DNA from: Macrotrachela quadricornifera
Taxonomy: Eukaryota > Rotifera > Eurotatoria > Philodinida > Philodinidae
Length of the DNA stretch: 64,000 bases
NCBI GenBank assembly: GCA_022393335.1
Contig: JAJEKB010021001.1
Coordinates: 120,772-184,771, forward strand
Reading direction: 5' to 3'
In this document: positions 1 to 12,000 of the stretch, piece by piece
How positions within the stretch are numbered: the first letter of the stretch is position 1
How the letters are laid out: the number at the start of each line of letters is the position of its first letter
The notes under the pieces: model-generated
What the model was told of the DNA's origin: nothing
Databases searched by the model: none
Seen by the model: the letters and a program-made list of their open reading frames with translations, nothing else
Position numbers and translations under genes: made by a program

Positions 1-930
1 ATTGTTCTCTCCATCTGTTTTGCTCACTTGGAAGCAATGCTTTCAACGTTCTCACCTCATACAACATCATATACCTAAGGGTTTCTCCTCATCAAAGTTC
101 TACTCACCTATTTTGGTCACTTCGAAGCAGTGTTTTCGACTTCCTTATCTTATACAACATTACGCGTCAAAGGATTTCGCACCACGACTATTCCGTCCAC
201 CGCTTCCGCTCACGTAGAAGCAATCCTTTTAACCTTCGCAAGTTATACAACATCAAATGCAAATGATTTCTCACTACAATTGTTATCTTTATCACTTTTG
301 TTGACTTTGGAACAATGTTTTCAAGTGCCGAACCTCATACAACATCACATGGCAAAGGATTGCTCACCATAATAGTTCTCGTCATCTCTTTTGCTCACTT
401 GGAAACAATACTTTCATCTTACTCATCTTATACGACGTCAGATGCCAAATGATTCCTCATTACGATTCTTCTATTCATCTTTTCCACTCACCCTCGAAAC
501 AATGCTTTCAACTTACTCACCTGATACAACATCGCATGCGAAAGGATGTCTCCTCATCAAAATTCTACCCATCTCTTTTGTTCACTTCGAAGCAATCTTT
601 TCAACATTCTCACTTCATAGAATATTACATGGCAAGGGATTTCTGAATAAAACAGTTCTCCTCACTTCTTTTACTCACTTCAGAGGAATGCTTTCAACTT
701 GGGCAGCTTATACAACATCAGATGCTAAATGATTTATCCTCATGAAAGTTCTCTTCACCTTTTTTGGTGATCCTCAAAGGAATGCTTTCCAGTTCGTCAC
801 CTTATATAATATCACATGCCAACGGATTTTTCCTCATCGAAATTCTGTTCACGTCTTTTGCTCAATTCGAAGCAATCCTTTCAACATCACAACCTGTTAT
901 ACAATCACATGCCAAAGGATTTTGGAAATG
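1..930. repeat. Minisatellite, about ten copies of a 93-bp unit
   Basis: A box resembling TGCTCACTTCGAAGCAATGC followed by TTTCAAC recurs with its TCAC core near 24, 117, 210, 303, 395, 488, 582, 675, 767 and 862, a spacing of 92-94 bp. Each unit also carries an ATACAACATCA-like box and a GGATTTCTCCTCAT-like box. Copies are diverged by substitutions with almost no length change, so this is an old array. It runs off the left edge of the window. Open frames across it follow the repeat and are not taken as genes. Confidence 0.85.
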
Positions 931-2062
931 GTAGGTGGCAGAATTATGGTCAAATATTTTTGCTTCCTTTCGTGACATGATTATGAATGAATTTCTTCCA
1001 TTATGCTAATGTAATTATCGAATAGATAACACCAAAGCTATGTTCGTTAATTTATGGAGTCCAAAGGAAAACCTGGAATCCATGAACATGATTGCGTCTC
1101 AAATAGAAAATGAATAACGATCATCAAGAACATATTCAAGTATCTTGTCAAGTATAATAAAAAGAAATAAAGATACATACGTGTATCATTTGGTACATTC
1201 TTGATATAGGATCATTGCGCTTCTTGAAATGAAACCGTTTATTTATTTTGCTATACTCAGGAGACCTGACGAATACTCAGCAACCGTTACAAAATTACAT
1301 AGATAGTGAATACACGCTATGTTTTTTATAATAATCGTATCCATTTACATGGTTCCCCATCATCGAACTCAATCAATACGACAAAGCGAAACAAGATCAC
1401 AAGTTCATCAAACACTGCTAATCGCCAATGTAGTGTTCTGTTAACACAATCAAGTCAGTAGGATAGTTCACAGTTGTCTGTAAAAATGAACGATGACACA
1501 GTATATAGATACTCTTCATTTCTCCAACGCATATTCTATTCAGCTATATTGCAATCAGACTACAGTAGCTTCAATAAATGCTGTCTATTGATGATTTAGG
1601 GATACTCTGATAAATATGTTTACATCAGTTCGTTCAACTATCCTGATCCTACTAGGATGAAGAAAGTATGCAAGTTCAATCTTTAATCATAACTTGCGTA
1701 GAAAATGAATAACTACAAGCATCGCCGTTCCAGTTTTTCGTGGTATTAGCTTGTTCATTCACTTGAGTGAGTGTGAAATAAAGCTTTCCAGTCAATTAGT
1801 AATATTCATGATTAGATTAGCGTTGAACAATTCAAACGGATCCAATCCCAAATGTTTTGTTCAAAAATCTTCTTTGTCTTGCAGCACAGATAACAAACTC
1901 ATGCGTTCAGAAAAGATGCCAAGGAAAACCAATACGAACTACTTTTCGAATCACCCTTAGATATTATCCATCTATGTTGTGCATGTGAAGAATAAGAGTT
2001 AGATTTGACATATATCATCGAAGTTTGCATCATGGACGAATTGCACTCATAGTATTTATCGT
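931..2062. other. Intergenic, nothing recognised
   Basis: AT-rich sequence with only short open frames that look like chance. No domain, RNA gene or inverted repeat was recognised. Confidence 0.5.
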
Positions 2063-2248
2063 TCACTTATTTGTGCGTATTGAAGTAATAACTGTGGCAT
2101 AGTCTATTTTGTCTAGTTTACTTAACCAATGAATGTTTCGATACCAGTCGCGGCACTTGCCACATTTGACACAAGGACGACCCTTACTACCGTATTCGCT
2201 TATCCGGTTCCATGTAGGAAAAATATAACAAATGTTCACTACTCTCAA
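2063..2248 (-). pseudogene. Possible relic of a Cys-rich (CxxCxxC) protein
   Basis: A 61-codon minus-strand frame contains GRPCVKCGKCRDWYRNIHW, a compact CxxCxxC cluster followed by aromatic and basic residues. This looks like a protein motif and not like random AT-rich translation. Nothing recognisable flanks it: the frame is open only briefly, with no convincing start or splice sites. It could be a leftover exon of a decayed gene or a small zinc-binding module. The family is not identified and chance cannot be excluded. Confidence 0.25.
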
Positions 2249-3490
2249 AATTACCCAATGAATGAATGGTATTTACAATAGTTCTTTTCAAATACTTTCT
2301 TATCCTTAAAGAGAGTATGACAAGAGGTTGATGTAAGATCCCATAAGAATTGAATACTGTTCAAGCAGTCCTTCGTAAGTATCGCCTGGAGCAAATTCTT
2401 GTTTTTCTAAATAAAAAGTATCAGAATTTTCTCTTGGAAAAATGTAAGATAATATCAGTCAAGTTATTGGTTTCGTTATTATATCTTGTGAAGACACGAC
2501 CGATCTTATCTAGACAAAGATACACTTACAACTATTGTTCATTTCGAAAAAAGAAAAAAAAAATGATCTACGATCGTACTTAGTCTATATCTAATATGCA
2601 TTACAGATCAATTTTACTCTCAGAATAAAGCACTCTCACTGTAAGCCAGTGTTGCGATTGGTTTTGGTACGGTGCTAGTTGATGTTAATTTTAGCTTAGG
2701 TTGAGTAGCTTCTTGAATAGAGAAAAACGCAATAGTCAGAAAAAAAAACATTTCAACTAGATGAACGCTTCCAACAATAAGGACTGAATCCTTCTAAATG
2801 TTCTCTGCTCATTGAATGGCGATTGCTAAAGATCTTAGTCTGGTTAGCTGTAGTAGAATCCCTTGATCTGATGTTTTACAGTACATACTGCCTTTCAAAT
2901 GTGAATACTTTGTATCATGCTCTGATTCCATTTCTTATCAGATCAAGAATGTGGCTCTAAACGTACCAGCAAAAGTCTCTTAATCCATTCAAACTATCTA
3001 TAATCTGTTTTAGTATAAAGTGGTATCGCATTCATTTCAATGGATATTTCTTGAGCGAAGGCAGCTTTCGTAAGACACTATCATATCGTATCGTGTGCAA
3101 CAATTTATTAACGAAAACCATTCAAAGTCATTATATGAATCTTTATATAATACAGGTATGACTACAATGATCTATAGTCATAAATTTCTCACATGCATCT
3201 AATTCAAGAAAGAGTTAACTATTAACTTACCATGAGTATATTTTGGTGTTGAGTCGATATTCATCTGGGCCATAGCTGTTGAAAATTCGTTGTGTTCTAT
3301 TTTGCTTATATCTATGAGAAAAATTATAGTTTCCTATATCGTTACAATGTAGAACATGTTACAGACGCTTATCTTTGATAGACTGTTCCCAGTTCATACC
3401 TGTGTTTGATATTGGTTGAATAGAAGAAGAATAGTTGGCGTACTGCTACAAAAATAATGTCGATATTTTATTATTAAGACATAGAAAAGA
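2249..3490. other. Intergenic, nothing recognised
   Basis: No coding signal or repeat was recognised. It lies downstream of the minus-strand ART gene and should include its 3' untranslated region. Confidence 0.45.
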
Positions 3491-4252
3491 TTAAGTTACT
3501 GCAGTCGGAGCCAAGTTTGGATGTATTGTTTGACGCAATGGATGAGGTGGCTTTGTTTCCTTAAGTTGAATAATGTGAAGCCCATTACCTTGATCCAAAC
3601 ACCCAACAACTTCACATTGAGTAGCAGCCAAGATTAACACTTCATCTTCAGTTGCATAGTAAGAGTGATTGCGGATACCTTTGCCCGATTCGCACTCGAT
3701 CATAGACATTGTTCGAGTGCCTTCCTTGCCTAAGAACTGTTCCGACTGTAACACCTCGATTGACAAGGTACATGAAGAAAATCCCCACCATACAATACTC
3801 TTCTTTTCCTTGTATTGCTGACTTAAATCCAATTTAATACCACGCAGTAGTGTCTGACCACGCGCGGATGGTAGACGCTCAAGACCAGAGAATAATAATT
3901 TTAAATAAAGTAACCATGGCTTAAGTTCTCTTTTTGGTTGCCTTAACATATCATTTAAAGCCATATAAAGGCATTCTTTTGACGGTTCCCATTGCATTGT
4001 GTAGATCATAATTGCAGCTGATTCATCTGAGGTAAGCCCATCGCTGGGTTTTTTACATTTCTCTTTGGCCACATAAACGTAACTTTGTATCTCTGGCAAT
4101 AGTGGAACTAATGGAAGAACAGCGTCTTCCAGGGAAACTGATGGTTCTCTAGCATAACCGCTGATTGGTATCAACATTTCCAGTGGCTCTTTATTAACAT
4201 CGGTAATTCGTTCGACACAGCGTTGGAAGTCTTCCGCTGTAGTCTCAGCCAT
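3491..4252 (-). CDS. NAD(P)(+)--arginine ADP-ribosyltransferase (ART) domain protein
   Basis: Single-exon 253-aa protein. It carries the three active-site elements of R-S-E class ADP-ribosyltransferases (ARTC/vertebrate ecto-ART type): Arg137 in LLRGIK, the WWGFSSC segment at 155-161 in place of the usual STS strand, and the E202-D203-E204 ExE motif in YATEDEVLIL. ExE with two glutamates is the arginine-modifying form. These enzymes transfer ADP-ribose from NAD+ to arginine side chains. No signal peptide or membrane segment is visible, so a cytosolic enzyme is more likely than an ecto-enzyme. The start at 4252 is the first Met upstream of the conserved fold; I saw no better upstream start. 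Residues 1-100 have no domain I can name. Such ARTs are abundant in bdelloid rotifers. Activity is inferred from the motifs. Confidence 0.88.
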   Translation of the reverse strand: MAETTAEDFQRCVERITDVNKEPLEMLIPISGYAREPSVSLEDAVLPLVPLLPEIQSYVYVAKEKCKKPSDGLTSDESAAIMIYTMQWEPSKECLYMALNDMLRQPKRELKPWLLYLKLLFSGLERLPSARGQTLLRGIKLDLSQQYKEKKSIVWWGFSSCTLSIEVLQSEQFLGKEGTRTMSMIECESGKGIRNHSYYATEDEVLILAATQCEVVGCLDQGNGLHIIQLKETKPPHPLRQTIHPNLAPTAVT

Positions 4253-5201
4253 GTTAGTTTGATAGAATATGAAAATCGATCTAGAATAGAACAGACAATA
4301 CGTCGAATTTTAAAACATTGAACAAATAATGACTTCTGAGAATGCGAGAGTGAGAGTATCAGTGCAATCGGAAATAAACATGATAGAATCAAATAGATAC
4401 CAGTTTGATTGTGAAACATCTCGAATGAATTCCACAACAATATTGCCACAGAGAGTTCTGTCCAAAATTCGTGTGTGTATCTAAATATCTGATTAACAAC
4501 AAAAGAAGAATCTTGTTTTGCTGAATGGACTTCATGAATTTCTACTAAGGATGAGCATTCAATTCGTATCGATTCCTTATTTGAAAATAGTATATAGTTT
4601 AACCATTTGAGAATAGTGGTACATACGTATGCATCATTTATTTTTCAGTAGCGTAAAAGCTTGTCAGCACAGCTCCTTTAGGTCTAAAATGTGGAGCTCA
4701 CATATCTTCTTCCACTTAATTATGACACTATAATATATATAAAATGAATAGTATCTAATAGATGATAGTTGCGTTCAAAACAATCGATTGTCAGAGAAAT
4801 AATCTCTCCCACTTATATTCGAATTTTGAACAGAAGTTTTATCTCTAATTGCTTTTACTGACATCCTGTTGTTCATTTGCTTGTCGCTATCCAACCGTTC
4901 TTTATTCTCCTTTTCTTGATTCATCGTATATTTATATTCTCAATTATTGACTTAACTGAAAAAATTGCTTTTTTATTAAATTTAAGAATCTATATTAATC
5001 TGTTCATATCTTCATGATAACTCTTGAGTATTGTCATCATTCAACCAATACGCTTCTTGATCGGTTTTGTTTTTGTTCTCGTATTTAATACATATATTTT
5101 CTTTTATTTTTTGTCACTTTCATTCGCACCATCAATAAACATATTCACAATTTAGTTTTGCAAGATGCTATTGACGCGTCAACAAAACTTTCATAACCGT
5201 A
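4253..5201. other. Intergenic, upstream of the ART gene
   Basis: AT-rich sequence without a supportable gene. The ART promoter should lie in its first few hundred bases, but no recognisable element can be pointed to. Confidence 0.45.
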
Positions 5202-5449
5202 TCAGTTAGTAATGAAATAATACGGGAACAAATTTTTTGCTCAGTATTTTATGCGAATTCTCAGTACATGAATGAAACTATCGGTAAAAAAGTTAATGTT
5301 CAGTAACTATAATGTTTGCTCAGTTAAATGATTATGTGTTCAGTAGGTTGGCAGTTTATTCAGTAGTAATAGTAAAGTATCAGTATTTAATTCATTTTGC
5401 TCAATTAAATATTTCCTTATGTGGTAAATTCCTGTCAATTGTATCAGTA
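5202..5449 (+). repeat. Left subterminal array, TCAGTA every ~20 bp
   Basis: TCAGTA or a one- or two-base variant starts at 5241, 5261, 5281, 5300, 5320, 5340, 5360, 5380, 5401, 5422 and 5444, with spacings of 19-22 bp. A further TCAGTT is at 5202. The sequence between motifs is not conserved, so the constraint is on spacing and motif. That fits an array of protein-binding sites better than a simple tandem repeat. Confidence 0.75.
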
Positions 5450-5585
5450 AGTGAATATGTCATATAAGTCATTGACACACATCTTTTTTTTCTTTCCTTC
5501 GCTGTAAGGTATTTTTCAAACGCTCAATTTCTAGTAATAGTTCGTGTGTTTTTCCTTCTTGCCATGCTTTTCCCCATGTATTATA

Positions 5586-6510
5586 GTTGCAGGAAATAAA
5601 TTCAGACGTTTTAATTGCTGATGGTGCTGATTCAATACGTAACGCGTTTCTGAATGTTTTTGAAGAAAAACCAATGGTTATGTGTTGGGCGCATGTGTAG
5701 AAAGGTAGTGAAAAAATTTGAATCAATGATAGATCAAATGACACGAGAAGATTTGATAAGCGATATTGATGCATTACAACTGGCACAAAATGAAAGAGTA
5801 TTTGAAAAAGGTGCTAACTTCTTCATTAAAAAATGGTCATTAAAAGAGCCAAATCTCATTGAATATTTTAAAAGTGAATGGTTAACATCAGATGATGGGT
5901 GGTATGAAGGTATCCAACATTTCACACTGAGTACCAATAATATTTTGGAAGCACTAAATAAAGTCATCAAGGACGAAAATACATTTCGGGAACGTCTATC
6001 ATTATCAAGATTTAAAACAGTAGCATCTGAAATTGTTGAAAATATGGTCAAAGTCGTACGAAAAAGTTCTGAAGAAATATATTGATCAACAAACAATAAC
6101 ATTGGATTTATGGACAAATGGGAATCAATGGGCAAAGTCAAACGAATCATTACTTTCGACCGAGTATGACGATTTCGTTGAGTATTTTATGCTCAGTGAA
6201 GACGCTACTAAAATCACAGGTTCCGATATTAGTGTCATGGAAAAAGTGAAACGGTATTCATTCGATCAATAGAAAAAGAAAGCATTCAATGTTTAGTCTC
6301 TTACATTGCCAAAAGATAGATCAAAATGATCATAGAGTGTATGCAGCTGTCCAGCACTCTTCAAAAAATTCATGTGTAAGCATATGGTAGGTACGGCCAT
6401 CAAATAAAACTATTGCAGACCGTCACCAGCTGCGAAAGATGTTAAAATTGGTGAAAAACGACGTCGTGGTAGACCAGCAAAATCAAAAAAAGCATTACTA
6501 ATTCAATAAA
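5586..6510 (+). pseudogene. MULE transposase remnant (C-terminal half)
   Basis: Readable in several frames. It begins with LIADGADSIRNAF (around 5600), the MULE core containing the second catalytic Asp, followed by the MVMCWAHV motif and an immediate stop. Next comes a 143-codon open stretch (5654-6085) with STNNILEALNKVIKDE and the typical TFRERLSLSRFK. Near 6050 the frame shifts, giving QQTITLDLWTNGNQWAKSNE. A second shift leads to SCPALFKKFMCKHMV at 6345-6389, a SWIM zinc-finger motif, and a basic AT-hook-like tail RRRGRPAKSKKAL before the stop near 6510. The N-terminal zinc finger and first catalytic Asp are missing. On the opposite strand at 5469-5580 a coiled-coil-like peptide is open; its origin is unknown. 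Confidence 0.82.
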
Positions 6511-6517
6511 TTCCTGT

Positions 6518-6667
6518 TACTTGTAGTTATACCATTTCTACTAAGAAAACTTGATAAAATACTGAGCTAAAATTTAATAAATATTGGACCTTTCAAGCTT
6601 ATTTACCGTGCTTACTAAACATACTACTGAGCAAAAATTACTGAACACGCAATAACAAATATACTGA
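6518..6667 (-). repeat. Right subterminal array, TACTGA every ~21 bp
   Basis: TACTGA or close variants start at 6518, 6539, 6560, 6582, 6604, 6625, 6639 and 6662. Most spacings are 21-22 bp; the last two are 14 and 23. This is the reverse complement of the left-array motif, as expected for matched transposon ends. Confidence 0.6.
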
Positions 6668-8410
6668 GCAATTAAATGCAAGCCAAATAATAAGTTTTGT
6701 TTCTTTTTCCTCATTGTTAGAAGTATTATTTACATTATCTATTATAGTTAATTTTCATAAAATATGACTAATATATATGATTTGCTAAACGTATAATGAA
6801 CAATTCCGTTTAGGCCAACAAATCTGACAGCCATTTGTTATACTGCGCCTATCTGTAATAGGAAACTGTATATAATGGAAGTTGTCTTTAATGGCGCACG
6901 GATGGAGCATCTCTAATGGGAGCTATCTGTAAGGGGGAGAGGGGCTGCAAAAACTTCGACTTAAAACTTACACTCACCATTTTCATCGAAAAAATATGAG
7001 TTCCACAAAAAGTATCTTCCTCTAAATTAAACTACGTCGTTCCAGAGTGAAGCTTTTATGTTCTTCTAAATTTTTTTCCGAGGGTTTTGCTCCCGACTCC
7101 GTCAGTATTCTTTTTTACTGACTGCAGTCTGCTCTTCAAAGACTTCTTTATCATGATTTTACCAAAATCTAAACCTGCTTCTTATTAATATTCATGGAAA
7201 AAATCAACAAGAATTCGAATTAACGGAGACGAATAGTTTATATCAATGAAGAATTCGTTTTTGTTTTCTCTGATACACTTTTTGGAACCACAGACGAAGT
7301 GACTAGATGTTTTCAAACAATAAAGCAACTCAAAAATTGAGACACAATGATGATACATCGGTAAAAATTCACTTATCCTTAGGCCCACTTGCGGAAGCAA
7401 TACTATATCGTCAAACAATAAAATATATTCTCTTGAAAGGATCATCACTAATTGAGAAACCATTAGTTTTTCACTGTCATCCTTCAAGGTAGTGAAAATT
7501 TGATACTTTTTATCTAATAGAATTATCAATAACATCATGGAAATATGAAAGTAAATTTTACAAATCAAATTCAATGTTTTGTAGTTTTTTAGAAGAACCA
7601 GTTTTTGTTGGTTGAAATATTTGTATGGGATTGGTTGAGGGTGATGCCTAGTAGTGAGAGCTTGATCATGGTTAGATTGAATTAGGCTAAGAGTATAAGG
7701 GGAACACTCCCAAAAAGCAGAATTTTTACTACACTTTATATTTTTCCTTTCCCACGCGGAATTATCTCAGGATAAGTGGGAATAAATTGGTTTCGAAGAT
7801 TTTATACCGAACCTTGGCAAATTTCGCAGACTTTCATAGGTTACGTTAGTTTTGGAAAATAAATTCTACAAATTGAACAAAAGTATTTTGATTTTGAGAA
7901 ATCTTTTCTGAGAAACAATAAAACCCCTTTTAAAAAGAGTAGAACTTTTTCACTATTAAGTACTTCTAATATAAATAAAGTAAAATAAAGTAACTTCTTC
8001 TACTATTTTCCACTTTATATAGTACAGATTATTACTTTTTCGTACTTATCAAAGTACTTTATAGTACTTCTCTCCTTACAAAAGTATTTTATAGTCATTA
8101 TTCATATCAGTCGAAGTACTGTATAGTTTGTCTAATCCTTTTCAAGTGCTAAAGCTTGTTACCGTATCCATCACAGAATGGGTAAACGACTTAAAATAAA
8201 AATTCAGATTAGCTTTTCGACTCTTCCAAATCGAATAACACGAACAGTATGTAGACATGAATCTACCGTGATCGAAGTACTTATTGGAACCTCCATGGGG
8301 TTGAAGCACACTACGGCTCACTCGCCACTAGCAATTATTGGTGCTATTCGATTTAAAAGGATCAGAAATCTATCTCAAGTTTTTATTTCAAGTCATCTGA
8401 ATAGGTAGAA
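6668..8410. other. Intergenic with short local repeats
   Basis: No supportable gene. 6840-6950 contains four diverged boxes like ATCTGTAATGG at roughly 20-25 bp steps. 7960-8120 is rich in AGTACT and TTATAGTAC words. The short open frames here do not look like proteins. Confidence 0.4.
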
Positions 8411-9095
8411 ACAGGTTTTCTATCTACTTTAACGAAGAAAGGTATCCAAGTGTGAGCCTTCTTTTCGAATCTTATATTTACCATTTTGTACAGCTTAGTG
8501 AATACAATATGTGATATAAATGGTTAGTGCTTATACTGGACTTTTAAAGAATCACGAAGTACTATAGGGAATGTCTTATAGCAATTAAGAATAAATTGTC
8601 GACGGTAATTTTCGTACTCTACATTAACATAGACAACTGAAATTTTTACCTCACATCTAGCTAACCAAGTTTCTTTTTACTTGAAACTTTCGGGTTCCTT
8701 ACTATAACTGTTGATGAGAGACAGGGATGGGATTGAAATGCAAATTTTCACTATGCCAACATTTGCATTTCAATCTCATCTGCATCTTTCAGCAGCGGTT
8801 ACAGCTAGAGTGCTGTAACTTTCAGGAATAAAAGAACTTGGTTAGCTATATGTGGGATAAAAATTTCAGCCTTCTATATTAAAGTAGAGTATGAAAATTA
8901 CTGACAACAATTTATTTTAAATTTCTATAAGACATTCCTTATTTTACCTCATGATTCTTTACAAGTCCAGTATGAGCACTAACCATTTATATAACATATT
9001 GTACTCACTAAGCTCTACAAAACGGTAAATATTAGATTCGAAAAGGAAACTCACACTTGGGAACCTTCTGTCATAAGATGAATATAAAAACTGGT
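8411..9095. mobile_element. Long imperfect palindrome (foldback/MITE-like element)
   Basis: The two halves are inverted copies about 310-340 bp long. The left arm reads TCCAAGTGTGAGCCTTCTTT at 8445 and continues through a TTTACC.TTTTGTA.AGCTTAGTGA block. The minus-strand reading of the right arm gives CCCAAGTGTGAGTTTCCTTT from 9061 and the same block. Matching continues through ATAAATGGTTAGTGCT.ATACTGGACTT to the centre, where ATTGAAATGCAAA (8732) faces TTTGCATTTCAAT (8761). By eye about 85% of positions match in the core. There is no coding capacity. Outer ends are approximate because similarity fades over the last 30 bp. Confidence 0.8.
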
Positions 9096-12000
9096 CTCAG
9101 CATTGAAAAGAGAATGGACAAAACATTGGGTCATGTTCGATACTGAATTTATGGGCGTTTTAAATGATTTCGTAGAAAACACTGAAAGTCCGTATAAATA
9201 TCAACTCCTTTTGACAACAGAGGCTCAGGTCATAATTTTGTTGCCAATGCAGGGAACTATATTCGTTACTGATAAGTTTAGCAAAATCTGTTTAGATCAT
9301 CTTTTTAATCCTTTGAGGATCGGTGATTCAAAACTAGACCACCTGTTTTTCAGCAAGGGAAAAACTGTTTAATTCACATTAAACTATTAAACATGTAAGG
9401 TCGTTAAGATCATAAATAACTGCATTTGTCATCTGATACTTTTCTTATCTTTCTTTCCTTCCCTCCTATGTATTCTTTTCAAACATCCTGTGTCTTTGCT
9501 ACTAAGATACAGTGATGTTATAATTTCTCTCTTCTGCTCGTATCGTTTGCTTCTCGAGAACATTCACATGCTCTATTATATATATAGACATTTCCGCTCT
9601 TATTGACAAGTTTATTCTGTTCTTGAACTTGCTAAGCATATCATTTTGGTTTCAATGCAAAGTCTCTCTGTTCCGGCAATAAACGGATAAATTGTGGAAG
9701 ACATCCTTCTAAGAATAAATCCCAATAAACATTACCAAAAACTGTCCTTAATTTTGACAATGAATGCATTTGTCTGTGAAAGGAAGAAGAAGATGTGTTT
9801 ATTGTAGCGTCAAGAAAGCAGATTTCCGATTCAATATCAAGTGCTTTACTTACAAATTCCCATTTTGTTTAAAAGACGAAAAAAATCGTTTCTTTGATTA
9901 TCATAAGATTTTTATGTAGTTATTTTGAGTTAAAATAGAACAAAAAGGATGAAAAATATTTTTTTGAGTAAAAAAATCAGTCCTCAAAGGGTTAGACCAT
10001 TGCTGCCCTAAGATCTTCAAGCCAAAGGAAAGATTGATGACTTAAAGAGTTGGTTTGAAAATCTTTTGAAAATTCAACTGATTATTTATGTGAAATGCAG
10101 CAATTTCCTGGCAGTTGTGAGTAGCAAAAAAAGATAAAATTCGTTAATTTCTTTGGCAAAGCATGAAAATCTTCTGAAGTTGAGAATAGGTCACCTCTCC
10201 TAGTTTAGATAACACTCCTCCATACGTATTTTCTTTTGTTCTGTGTAATGAATAAAAAAAATGAGCATCTCATTTTTCTGCTTAATGCATGATCCTCTCA
10301 GTAAAGAAAATTATCCTCGTTGAAATATTTTGTCAACAGTACATGAAAACATACTTTACTATTATTCATAAGGTGTGTAAATATATTGTCGCAAGAGAAG
10401 CAAGCTTTAGTGTAAGATTGACAAGTCTTTAAGGATGTGTATAAAACAAACGATAAATTTTTTCATGAAACATTCATTGTTCTCTACTTACCAAGATTTG
10501 AAACTGCTAGAATGAAATCGCATTCACTGATGTAGCGTTATTTATGCTTGGCCTCTAGTCAACAGAAAAAACTCGATGAAGCGTGACAACGAAACGAAAG
10601 TGAGACAAAAAATACAGAAAGCACATTTTTTTCCTCTTTTATTGTAAAAAAAAATATTTTCTTTGCTTTCACTCACTCACTTTGCACATTAACATAGAAC
10701 ACGTGAAATTTCACCACGGTGTCTTTTCAAAGTAATCTGAACAGCGACAAGCAATTTAGAATTGATTTTACAAAAGCATTTTTATTGTCATAAAATATCA
10801 GATAAAACGAATTCATTGCAAACACACAAATACTTTTGATAGAGGTCGGTTGTTTAAAGCACATTTGTAGCGTTCATATCTTCTTTATAGAGGTCCTGAC
10901 TCTGTTAAATTGAGAAATGGTGGTTAGTGAGTGATTCATATATATATACATGCAGTTAATATATAATTTAAATTGTTTTTTTCAAAAAATTTTATAAAAT
11001 ATTTTAGAATTATTTTTCAGAGAAAATCAATGTAATGGTGTTTTTAAAGAACTTTTCCAATGAATTAAATAAAATTTTATATGAGAATATTTGATATTAT
11101 ACCTTGAACTCTTTAAACAATTACAATTACTATTAATAAATTTTCCACCTTGCTCAAAAATTTTACTCATACCTCGAATTCAACTGATATTTGTCAAACT
11201 GATTATTTTATTAAATATTGTATATTGATTTATCAATTTTGTCTTAAAAAGTACTAAAAATTCTTTTTATTAGATCGTCTTTTTAAAGGACAATCAAAAT
11301 TCTCGATACCAACAATCAGTATTCAAAAAAAATCAAGTTTTCGGTGTCGAAAAAATTTCTTTTAAAATCATATTAATATTTTTTTGTTATTTCTAAACTC
11401 GCCTTGAATATGATTTTTGTTGTCGCAAATTTAGGCAATATTGATGTTTGACATGATAATCAAAATGAACCTGTACAAGATACAGATGTTATTGTTTTGA
11501 GAACCTTTTAGTCTCGTTCTAAAGAGTATTAATATGCTATTTGCATAGATGGTAAAAATAATCGTCATCTTAAGAACTAACTTCTTTTGGATATTGATTT
11601 AATCATATTGCACCATAGAGACTATAACAGATCACTAGTTCAGGTTCCCGTCATATATAGCGTGCAGGTGTATCAACATGTGATTGCAGAACAAAAAGAA
11701 AAGATATAATGTGCAAAATGGCATTACATTATAACAAGCATATTTCTTTCTATCTATTATACAATGACTCACTGACATTGTATATTTCTTCCTTTCGCTC
11801 TTTGTTTCAAGTATGCGGTACAGACGACATGAATGTCGTACATACACGTTCACAAATACATTTGGTACCCATTTGGACAATAAGGAGAACGTTTTAATAT
11901 TTTATATGTTATGTCAATCACGCGTTAACACTATTATGATACCACTCTATCACATGCCATAATATAGTACATTTGTTTGAACAACAAATAAAGATTTTAT

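Larger units (their letters stand above)
5202..6667 (+). mobile_element. Decayed MULE (Mutator-like) DNA transposon
   Basis: A broken MULE transposase (5586-6510) is bracketed by two arrays of the same short motif in opposite orientation: TCAGTA on the left (5202-5449) and TACTGA on the right (6518-6667). The outermost right sequence, read on the minus strand, gives TTGCTCAGTAT, matching TTGCTCAGTATTTT at 5237 on the left. The element is about 1.5 kb and lacks the N-terminal half of its transposase, so it is an internally deleted, non-autonomous copy. Exact ends and a target duplication could not be fixed by eye. Confidence 0.7.
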
